Assembly (NCBI RefSeq): GCF_024170285.1
Contig: NZ_JALJXV010000001.1
Location: 248,001-312,000, forward strand
Direction: 5' to 3'
DNA length: 64,000 nt
Source of the DNA: Natronocella acetinitrilica
Lineage (GTDB): Bacteria; Pseudomonadota; Gammaproteobacteria; Nitrococcales; Aquisalimonadaceae
Shown here one piece after another: positions 16,809-23,875 of this stretch (positions are counted from its first letter, which is position 1; the number at the start of each line of letters is the position of its first letter). Position numbers and translations under genes: made by a program. The notes beneath the pieces are model-generated. The model did not search any database and was not told where the DNA came from. It saw nothing but the letters and a program-made list of their open reading frames with translations.

Positions 16809-18236
16809 TCAGGTGCCCTTGCGGATGCGCTCGATGATGCCGGTGGTGGACACGCCATCCACGAAGTCCAGTACCACGACTTCGCCCCCGGCCGCAGTGA
16901 CCATGTCGGCACCGACGATATCCTCCGGCCGGTAGTCACCACCCTTGACCAGCACATCCGGGCGCAACAGTTCGATCAGCGCAGCCGGCGTGTCCTCCGA
17001 GAACGGCACCACCCAGTCCACGCAGCCCATGGCGGCGAGCACCATCATGCGCTGCTCCACCGGGTTCAACGGGCGCTCGGGGCCCTTTAGGCGGCGCACC
17101 GAATCGTCATCGTTGACGGCAACAATCAGGCGGTCTCCAAGGGCGCGGGCCTTTTGCAGATAGGCCACATGCCCGGCGTGCAGGATATCGAAACAGCCAT
17201 TGGTAAAAACCAGCCGTTCACCCTGGGCGCGCGCGTCACTCGCCAGTAACTCAAGCTCGGCGCGACCTACCGTGCCGTAGCCATCTGCCGTGACGCCATG
17301 GAGCGCCCGCCGCAACTCCGCCACCGTCACCGTGGCCGTACCCACCTTGGCCACCACCAGTCCGGCAGCCAGGTTGGCCAGCGCCGTCGCCACCGGCAAC
17401 TCACTGCCTGCGGACAGAGCCGCCGCGAGCACCGAAATCACCGTGTCACCAGCACCGGTGACGTCGAAGACCTCCCTGGCATGAGCCGGCAAATGCAGGG
17501 GTTTGCCAGTGCCGGTGATCAGCAACATGCCACGTTCGCCACGGGTGACCAGGACTGCGCCGAGGTGTAACTCCCGCAGCAGATTGCGACCGCGGGCCTC
17601 CAGCGCCGCGTCGTTTTCGCAATGCCCCACCACCGCCTCGAACTCGGCCTGATTCGGGGTGAGCACATCGGCACCGCGATAGCGGCTGAAGTCGCTGCCC
17701 TTGGGATCCACCAGCACCCGGCACCCCGCTTCCCGGGCAGCCCGGATCATCCCCGGCGCATCGGCCAGCGTGCCCTTGGCGTAATCCGAGAGCACCACCG
17801 TGTTGGCAGCCTGCAGATGCTCGCGGAACAGGCGACCAAACCCTTCACGCTCATCGTCAGAAAAGGGGCGTTCGAAATCCATGCGGATAAGCTGTTGGCG
17901 ACGACTGAGCACCCGCAACTTGCAGATGGTGGGATGACCGGCAACCTCGCGAAATGCGCAATCGACACCCTGCTCCAGCAACTGACGGCGCAGCATCGAT
18001 GCCGCCTCGTCGTCGCCGGTAAGGCCCAGCAGATTCACCCGGCCCTGCAAGGCCGCGATGTTCAGCGCCACGTTGGCGGCCCCGCCGGGACGCTCCTCGG
18101 TGCCGCCAACGTGCACCACCGGCACCGGCGCTTCCGGTGAAATACGCCCGGTGCTGCCATACCAGTAGCGATCGAGCATCAGATCACCGGCGACCAGCAC
18201 GCGAGCGGTGGAGAAATCAGGCAAGGTCAACTGCAT
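16809..18236 (-). CDS. hldE: Bifunctional heptose-7-phosphate kinase / heptose-1-phosphate adenylyltransferase
   Basis: This 475-aa protein fuses a ribokinase-type kinase with a nucleotidyltransferase, as in E. coli HldE of nearly the same length. The kinase catalytic motif GAGDT lies near residue 260. The adenylyltransferase motif FTNGCFDILHAGH lies near residue 343. It supplies ADP-heptose for the LPS core in the cytoplasm. The start MQLTLPDFSTARVLVAGD matches the family; 58 upstream codons are not homologous. It is divergent from the lpxL-like gene. Confidence 0.97.
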   Translation of the reverse strand: MQLTLPDFSTARVLVAGDLMLDRYWYGSTGRISPEAPVPVVHVGGTEERPGGAANVALNIAALQGRVNLLGLTGDDEAASMLRRQLLEQGVDCAFREVAGHPTICKLRVLSRRQQLIRMDFERPFSDDEREGFGRLFREHLQAANTVVLSDYAKGTLADAPGMIRAAREAGCRVLVDPKGSDFSRYRGADVLTPNQAEFEAVVGHCENDAALEARGRNLLRELHLGAVLVTRGERGMLLITGTGKPLHLPAHAREVFDVTGAGDTVISVLAAALSAGSELPVATALANLAAGLVVAKVGTATVTVAELRRALHGVTADGYGTVGRAELELLASDARAQGERLVFTNGCFDILHAGHVAYLQKARALGDRLIVAVNDDDSVRRLKGPERPLNPVEQRMMVLAAMGCVDWVVPFSEDTPAALIELLRPDVLVKGGDYRPEDIVGADMVTAAGGEVVVLDFVDGVSTTGIIERIRKGT

Positions 18237-18327
18237 GCGCAACCCCGGGGCGATAGATTGCCTGAATTCTACCAGTCCCCAGTCGCCACGCGCTCCGGGG
18301 ATGCGAATTACAGGTCGCTTGCCTACA

Positions 18328-19299
18328 ATGCCACCCATCCCGCAAACCCTGGAACGCATCTTGACCGCTCGACAGACCGCGTACCCAACCAGCCCGGCAC
18401 ATCCCCGCAACTGGGGCCAGTGCGCGACCCTTGCCCTTACCTGGCTGATAGCGCGCCTGCCCTGGCGCTGGGCGGTATCCCTGGGAACCAGCCTGGGGCA
18501 CCTGGCCTACCATCTGCTGCCCAGCCGACGCGAGATCGCACGCCGTAATCTGGAATTGTGCTTTCCCGAGCTGAGCGCGGCGGAACGGGATGTCCTGGTG
18601 CGGGAGAACTTCGGTTATACCGGGCGCGGCATCGCCGAGATTGCCTTGGGCTGGTTCGGCGGTGCCGGAGTCGATGGGATTCCCGTCTCCATCACGGGGC
18701 GGGAGCACCTGCAGGCGGCACTCGCCGACGGCCGCCCGGTGATCCTGCTTTCGGGACACTTCACCTCGGTGGAGCTGGCGGCACGGTTTCTCGGCCGGGA
18801 GATGCAGGTCGCCGCCATCTACAAGCCGTTGCGCAAGAAACCAGTGCTCGACGCAGCCATGCTGCGGGCACGTCGCCGCAACGTCGCCGAAGCCTATTCC
18901 CGGGACGATATCCGCGGCATCGTCCGCTCGCTGAAAAAGGGCGTGCCGGTGTGGTACGCCGGCGATCAGGATTACGGTCGCCGGCATTCGGTGTTCGCAC
19001 CATTCTTCGGTGTACCAGCCGCCACGATCACGGCGCTATCGCGCCTCGCCCGCATGGGCAACGCCCACGTGGTTCCGCTTTTCTTCAACTGCCGACCCGA
19101 TGGCGGCGGCTACGAGATCTGCTTTGAGCCCGCGCTGGAGGGTTTCCCCAGCGGTGATGACCTGGCCGATGCCACCCGGATGAACGCCGTGGTGGAGGCC
19201 GCCGTCCGCCGTCATCCAGCGCAGTATCTGTGGATCCATCGGCGCTTCAAGCGCCAGCCCGACCGCACCGTCAATCTCTACGAGCGGACGGGACCATGA
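18328..19299 (+). CDS. Lipid A biosynthesis acyltransferase (LpxL/HtrB family)
   Basis: This 323-aa protein has an N-terminal hydrophobic stretch (about residues 34-64) and the catalytic HX4E motif in SGHFTSVEL (His144, Glu149). It adds a secondary acyl chain to Kdo2-lipid A at the inner membrane. Whether it is the LpxL or LpxM type cannot be told. Its stop overlaps the next glycosyltransferase start by four bases (ATGA). Starts at 18301 or earlier are possible; 18328 gives a usual N-terminus. Confidence 0.92.
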   Translation: MPPIPQTLERILTARQTAYPTSPAHPRNWGQCATLALTWLIARLPWRWAVSLGTSLGHLAYHLLPSRREIARRNLELCFPELSAAERDVLVRENFGYTGRGIAEIALGWFGGAGVDGIPVSITGREHLQAALADGRPVILLSGHFTSVELAARFLGREMQVAAIYKPLRKKPVLDAAMLRARRRNVAEAYSRDDIRGIVRSLKKGVPVWYAGDQDYGRRHSVFAPFFGVPAATITALSRLARMGNAHVVPLFFNCRPDGGGYEICFEPALEGFPSGDDLADATRMNAVVEAAVRRHPAQYLWIHRRFKRQPDRTVNLYERTGP

Positions 19300-20447
19300 G
19301 CGGCCCGCAGCGGCTCGCGGTTCTGGTTGCCTTCACCGGAGACGGTGGCGTCGAGCGCATGATCTGCAATCTCCTGCAGGGGTTTGTGGATCAGGGGATC
19401 GCCGTCGACCTGCTCTTGCTCAAAGCCCGCGGCCGTCACGTCGACGCCATCCCGTCAGGCGTGCGGATTGTCCGGCTCGATGTCCGCACCTCGTTGTTTG
19501 CGCTCCCTGCAGTCATGGCATACCTGCGGCGGGAGCGCCCGGCAGCGCTGCTGGCCGCCAAGGATCGGGCTGGCCGGGTTGCCCTCATCGCGCGCCGCCT
19601 GACCGGCGTGGACACCCGGGTGTATCTGCGCATGGGCATGCATCTCAGTGGTTCGCTGGCGGGCAAGAGCGCCCTGCGCCGCTGGTCACGCTTTCTGCCG
19701 GTGCGCCGGCTGTACCCCTTGGCCGATGGCATCATCACGGTGGCCGACGCCGTGGCGGTCGATCTCGCCAGGATCGGCGGACTACCGGCAGAGCGCTTTC
19801 ATGTCATCCGCAACCCCAGCGTCACGGGGTCGCTGGCCGAGTCTGCGGAAATGCCCAGCGGTCATCCCTGGCTGGACGAAGAACAGAGCATGCCGGTGCT
19901 GCTCGGCGCCGGTCGCCTGCGCCCGCAAAAAGACTTCACCACACTGCTGCATGCCTTTGCCGCCCTCCGGGCACAGCGCCCCTGCCGCCTGATCATCCTG
20001 GGTGAGGGCCCGGACCGGGAGACACTGCAACAGCTGGCCAGCAGCCTGGGAGTCACTGATGACGTCGACCTGCCGGGCTTCACCGATAACCCCTACGCCT
20101 GGATGGCCCGCAGCCGGGTATTCGTGCTGTCCTCGCGCTACGAGGGTGCTCCCAACGTGCTGGTGGAAGCGCTGTCACTGGGCGTTCCCGTGGTCGCCAC
20201 GGACTGCCCCAGCGGCCCGGCGGAGATTCTCGACGATGGCCGGGTGGCGCCACTGGTTCCGGTGGGCGACGTGGCCGCAATGACAGCCGCCATGCGCCGG
20301 ATGCTGGATGATCCGCCGCCGCCGGATCAGCTCCGCTACGCGGTCCGGGAATATACGGTCGCCTTCAGCAGCCGGCGTTACCTTGAAGCCATGGGCTTTG
20401 CAGTAGACTGGACCGACCACAACCAATGCGACCAGGCGCCATGCTGA
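19296..20447 (+). CDS. Glycosyltransferase family 4
   Basis: This 383-aa protein has two Rossmann-like halves. The N-terminal GDGGVERMICNLL segment and the C-terminal segments GAGRLRPQKDFTTLLHAF and SSRYEGAPNVLVEAL are typical of retaining GT4 enzymes. It probably extends the LPS core or another surface glycan; donor and acceptor are unknown. ATGA overlap with the lpxL-like gene and overlap with the sulfotransferase gene indicate one transcript. Confidence 0.92.
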   Translation: MSGPQRLAVLVAFTGDGGVERMICNLLQGFVDQGIAVDLLLLKARGRHVDAIPSGVRIVRLDVRTSLFALPAVMAYLRRERPAALLAAKDRAGRVALIARRLTGVDTRVYLRMGMHLSGSLAGKSALRRWSRFLPVRRLYPLADGIITVADAVAVDLARIGGLPAERFHVIRNPSVTGSLAESAEMPSGHPWLDEEQSMPVLLGAGRLRPQKDFTTLLHAFAALRAQRPCRLIILGEGPDRETLQQLASSLGVTDDVDLPGFTDNPYAWMARSRVFVLSSRYEGAPNVLVEALSLGVPVVATDCPSGPAEILDDGRVAPLVPVGDVAAMTAAMRRMLDDPPPPDQLRYAVREYTVAFSSRRYLEAMGFAVDWTDHNQCDQAPC

Positions 20448-21118
20448 TTTCCTACAGTAGGAATTTTCTCTTCGTCCACATCGCAAAGACAGGCGGTACC
20501 AGCCTGCGGGCCGCCCTGCGTCGCTATCGATGGGGCAGTTGGTACGGCGCGCCGCTCTGGCTGGCAAGCCAGGTGAGTCAGGTCACCCGCCCCCGACACA
20601 AACTCGGCCTCAAGTTTCCCCGTCACGCCAAGGCCATCGCCGCAAAGGAAATGCTGCCGGAGAAGGTCTACACCGGATTCTTCAAGTTCGCCATCGTGCG
20701 CAATCCCTGGGACTTGCAGGTCAGCTCGTTTCATCACATTCGTCGGGAAAAACCGGATGTGATGAAGGGCGTGCGCACGTTTCGGGATTTTCTGAAGCTC
20801 AAGTTCGATCCGGACCGGGAATACGACTACATGCTGGACATCTCCGCCGAGTTGCAGCACGAGTACATCGTGGATCTGCAGGGGCGCGTCATCGTCGACT
20901 TTATCGGCCGCTACGAAAACCTGCAGTCGGACTACCAGACCATCTGCCGCCGCATCGGCGTGCCACCGCCAGCACTGCCGCACCTGCGCAAGGCGGAAGA
21001 CCGCAAGGACTACCGTAGCTACTACGATGCCGAACTGGTCGATCTGGTGGCCACACACTATCGCAGGGATCTGGACCTGCTCGCCTACCAGTTCGAACCA
21101 GCGGATGACCATGGCTGA
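20441..21118 (+). CDS. Sulfotransferase family 2 protein
   Basis: This 225-aa protein has the 5'-phosphosulfate-binding motif near the N-terminus (FVHIAKTGGTSL, about residues 11-22) and a later RNPWDLQVSSF segment. Both are typical of PAPS-dependent carbohydrate sulfotransferases. Its place between a glycosyltransferase and a kinase-like LPS protein suggests it sulfates a surface glycan. An ATG at 20426 would add five residues. It overlaps the genes on both sides. Confidence 0.85.
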   Translation: MLISYSRNFLFVHIAKTGGTSLRAALRRYRWGSWYGAPLWLASQVSQVTRPRHKLGLKFPRHAKAIAAKEMLPEKVYTGFFKFAIVRNPWDLQVSSFHHIRREKPDVMKGVRTFRDFLKLKFDPDREYDYMLDISAELQHEYIVDLQGRVIVDFIGRYENLQSDYQTICRRIGVPPPALPHLRKAEDRKDYRSYYDAELVDLVATHYRRDLDLLAYQFEPADDHG

Positions 21119-22577
21119 ACTGTTCGCCGCACTCGCTGTGCTGCACTGGGCAGACGAAGCCTGGCTGCTCGGTGGATTGCTGGCGGGGCGTTTCGGTGCC
21201 AGGCCTGTGGAGCTCGAGCAGCGGCGGATCGCGGTGGGCAAGGGCAGTGTTCTGCAGACCCGGGAAGTGATTCATGCCTATCCCGGCAAGCGCCTCATCC
21301 TGCGCGGGCAGCTGGACGGCACCGAGGTGGTGGCCAAGTTCTACCTGGGCCGCCTGGCGGGGCTCTGGGAGTGGTATCGCGGACTGCGGGGCAGCCGCGC
21401 CCTGGCCACGAGCAAGGTGCAGGCACCAGCGGTCATGCATGCGGGCTACTGCCGTCTGGCCAGGGCCTGGCTGACCATCCTTGAGCATGTCCCGGTGGAC
21501 GAGGCATGGCCACCGAGCAGCCCCTTCAGTGACGCGCTGAACGCCCGCATTGTCGAGACACTGCACCAGCATCACCTCAGCGGCATCGTCCAGAACGACC
21601 TCAACTGGACCAACTTCCTGCCCCACAACGGCGTTCTGTGGTCGATAGATGGTGATCGTGTGCGTCGCTATCGGGCGCCGCTTGCCCGTCGCCGCGCATT
21701 CGACAATCTGATGCGTCTTTACGCCTACAAGACCCGCTTTACCGAGGAGCAGATCGTCGCCGGCTTCGAGCAGTACTGCCAGCTGCGTGGGTGGCCGGCG
21801 ACAGATGAACGGCGCCAGGCGTTTCTGCGTGCCGTGCATACGGCAAGGCGGGACGTCGCTAAACGCGTAGCGGGCCGCAGCCTGCGCGGCTGGAAGCATT
21901 TCCGCCCCGCCCGTGCCGGCAGGCACCGCAGCATCGTCGACCGGCGACGGCTGCCGAAGCCTCTGCACTCCTTGCTACTGGAACCGAAAACCTGGATGGG
22001 TACCGCCACGCGGAGCTCTGTGGGCAGTCTGGTCACGCTGGGTGACCATCCGCTGCGGGTGCGGCATATCGCCAGGGATTCGTATCTCGGCGCGCTGGCT
22101 GGATTGATCCGCGGCTCCCGGCCCGTGCGCGCCTGGACCAAGGCAGTATTGTTGCGCCGCCTGCGAATTCCCGTCGACGCGCCAGTGGCCCTGATCGAGG
22201 AGCGTCTGGGTCCGTTGCGACGGGAAGGCTACCTGTTACAGCGGGCCGAGGAGACCGTGCGCTTGCCCACGGCTCTGCCAGGTCTCGATAATGACCAGCG
22301 TCGGGACCTGTTGCAGGACATGGGACGCGTGCTGAAGCGCCTCCGCGACGCGAGGCTGACACATCAGCGTCTGGGGCTGGAGGCCTGGGGTGTCCGACAC
22401 GGTCAGATTGTGCTGGTGGACATCGACGGCCTGCGCGGGTATCCACGTTGGCTGCCAGCCTTCGACCGGGTCTGGGAGCGAGATGCGGGTCGCCTGCGGG
22501 AGGAGGTCTGCGAAAGGTTCGGACTGCCGCCGGAGGAGGCGCGGCAATGGCTGATGCGTGGCCATGATCGAGCTTAG
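21111..22577 (+). CDS. Tandem LPS-kinase-like protein
   Basis: This 488-aa protein appears to contain two kinase-like halves of the Kdo/WaaP type. The first keeps a catalytic-loop-like GIVQNDLNWTNF (Asp and Asn present, near residue 160) and IDGD. The second has THQRLGLEAWG in the equivalent place and lacks Asp and Asn, but keeps VDIDG. It may phosphorylate an LPS sugar with the N-terminal half while the C-terminal half is a pseudokinase. It overlaps the sulfotransferase gene by eight bases. Its TAG stop lies inside a repeat element. An ATG at 21105 is equally possible. Confidence 0.7.
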   Translation: MAELFAALAVLHWADEAWLLGGLLAGRFGARPVELEQRRIAVGKGSVLQTREVIHAYPGKRLILRGQLDGTEVVAKFYLGRLAGLWEWYRGLRGSRALATSKVQAPAVMHAGYCRLARAWLTILEHVPVDEAWPPSSPFSDALNARIVETLHQHHLSGIVQNDLNWTNFLPHNGVLWSIDGDRVRRYRAPLARRRAFDNLMRLYAYKTRFTEEQIVAGFEQYCQLRGWPATDERRQAFLRAVHTARRDVAKRVAGRSLRGWKHFRPARAGRHRSIVDRRRLPKPLHSLLLEPKTWMGTATRSSVGSLVTLGDHPLRVRHIARDSYLGALAGLIRGSRPVRAWTKAVLLRRLRIPVDAPVALIEERLGPLRREGYLLQRAEETVRLPTALPGLDNDQRRDLLQDMGRVLKRLRDARLTHQRLGLEAWGVRHGQIVLVDIDGLRGYPRWLPAFDRVWERDAGRLREEVCERFGLPPEEARQWLMRGHDRA

Positions 22578-22626
22578 GGTGCCGTTAGGCCGGAGGCCGT
22601 AATGCACTGCGCGCCAACACACCCTA
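22575..22626. repeat. Second repeat family, AGGGTG/GCGTTA palindrome
   Basis: TAGGGTG (22575-22581) and CACCCTA (22620-22626) enclose an inner GTTAGGCCGGAGGCCGTAA palindrome. The same motifs recur at 56415-56521. The repeat lies between convergent genes, and its first TAG is the stop codon of the kinase-like gene. Confidence 0.8.
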
Positions 22627-22637
22627 CCAGGCGCTCT

Positions 22638-22895
22638 TTAGATATCGCGCCGGTTGAGCCGCCGGATTTCGTCGTCGTCAGCGTCGAAATCCGTGAGCAC
22701 GAACTCGGCACCACAATACGGGCAGGTCGCTTCTCCCGTCTTGTGGATCGCCAGGTAGACCTTGGGATGGGAACTCCACAGGTACATGCCGGGCATCGGG
22801 CAAGCCAGGGGCAGGCTCTCCCGCGTGACCTCATAGCGGTTCTCGGCGTTGGGCTCGATCAGGTCCGTTCGATCGTGGGTCTGCGGATCAGGCAC
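22638..22895 (-). CDS. Zinc-finger domain protein (CHCC type)
   Basis: This 85-aa protein carries potential zinc ligands, with Cys32, a histidine near residue 43 and the CPYC pair. It resembles the small zf-CHCC family related to the NDUFS6 subunit of complex I. The molecular role in bacteria is not established. Its ATG overlaps the ilvE stop by eight bases, so the two are co-translated. The same gene is found next to ilvE in other Gammaproteobacteria. Confidence 0.85.
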   Translation of the reverse strand: MPDPQTHDRTDLIEPNAENRYEVTRESLPLACPMPGMYLWSSHPKVYLAIHKTGEATCPYCGAEFVLTDFDADDDEIRRLNRRDI

Positions 22896-23832
22896 TGGTC
22901 GTTTCCTCGTTGACGAAGCTCAGCCACTCGGGATGGCTCTCCCGGCGGCCTTCCACCTGGTCGAAATACATGGACTGCAGGCGCTCTGTGATGGGGCCAC
23001 GGCGACCGCTGCCAATCACGCGGCCATCGAGTTCGCGAATCGGCGTGACCTCTGCCGCCGTGCCGGTGAAAAAGCACTCGTCCGCCGTATAAACCTCATC
23101 CCGGGTGATACGCTTGTCGCGGACCGGAAGGCCGATTTCGGCGGCCAGGTTCAGCACGGTATCCCGGGTGATGCCTTCCAGAGCCGAGGTCAGTTCCGGG
23201 GTGTACAGCATGCCATCGCGAACCATGAAGAAGTTTTCGCCGGAGCCTTCGCAGACGAAACCGTCCACATCCAGCAGCAGCGCCTCGTCGTAGCCGCAAT
23301 CTTCCGCCTCTTTCAGGGCCAGCATGGAGTTCATGTAGTTGCCATTGGCCTTGGCCCGGCACATGGTGATGTTGACGTGATGGCGACTAAACGAGGATGT
23401 CTTGACCCGGATACCCTTCTCCATGTTCTCGGCGCCCAGGTACGCACCCCACTCCCAGGCCGCAACCATGGTATGCACCCGCAGGTTGTGGGCGTGCAAC
23501 CCCATGCCCTCTGACCCATAGAACGCCATGGGGCGGATGTAGGCGCTCTGCAGCTCGTTGTGGCGCAGGCAATCGAGTATGGCGTCGCTGATCTGCTCGG
23601 GCGTGTGCGAGAGGCGCATACCGAGAATCTTGGCGGAGTTGAACAGTCGCCGGGTGTGCTCGGCAAGACGGAAAACGGCGGCACCGCGATCGGTCTTGTA
23701 GGCGCGTATCCCCTCGAAGACACCCATGCCGTAATGCAGGGTGTGGGTCAGCACGTGTACCTTTGCTTCGCGCCAGGGCAGGAACTCGCCGTCGAACCAG
23801 ATGTGGCCGTCGCGGTCGTCCATACTGATCAA
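22888..23832 (-). CDS. ilvE: Branched-chain amino acid aminotransferase
   Basis: This 314-aa PLP enzyme interconverts leucine, isoleucine and valine with their keto acids. Motifs are VFEGIRAYKT near the N-terminus and RAKANGNYMNSML, containing the likely PLP lysine. The start is probably the TTG at 23832: a GGAGG site lies 8 bases upstream of it, whereas the ATG at 23823 lies 17 bases away. glnE is upstream on the same strand with a short gap. Confidence 0.95.
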   Translation of the reverse strand: MISMDDRDGHIWFDGEFLPWREAKVHVLTHTLHYGMGVFEGIRAYKTDRGAAVFRLAEHTRRLFNSAKILGMRLSHTPEQISDAILDCLRHNELQSAYIRPMAFYGSEGMGLHAHNLRVHTMVAAWEWGAYLGAENMEKGIRVKTSSFSRHHVNITMCRAKANGNYMNSMLALKEAEDCGYDEALLLDVDGFVCEGSGENFFMVRDGMLYTPELTSALEGITRDTVLNLAAEIGLPVRDKRITRDEVYTADECFFTGTAAEVTPIRELDGRVIGSGRRGPITERLQSMYFDQVEGRRESHPEWLSFVNEETTSA

Positions 23833-23875
23833 GGGTGTTTCCTCCAGGATGATTGTTGTGGTGCCCGCCGTGGGG

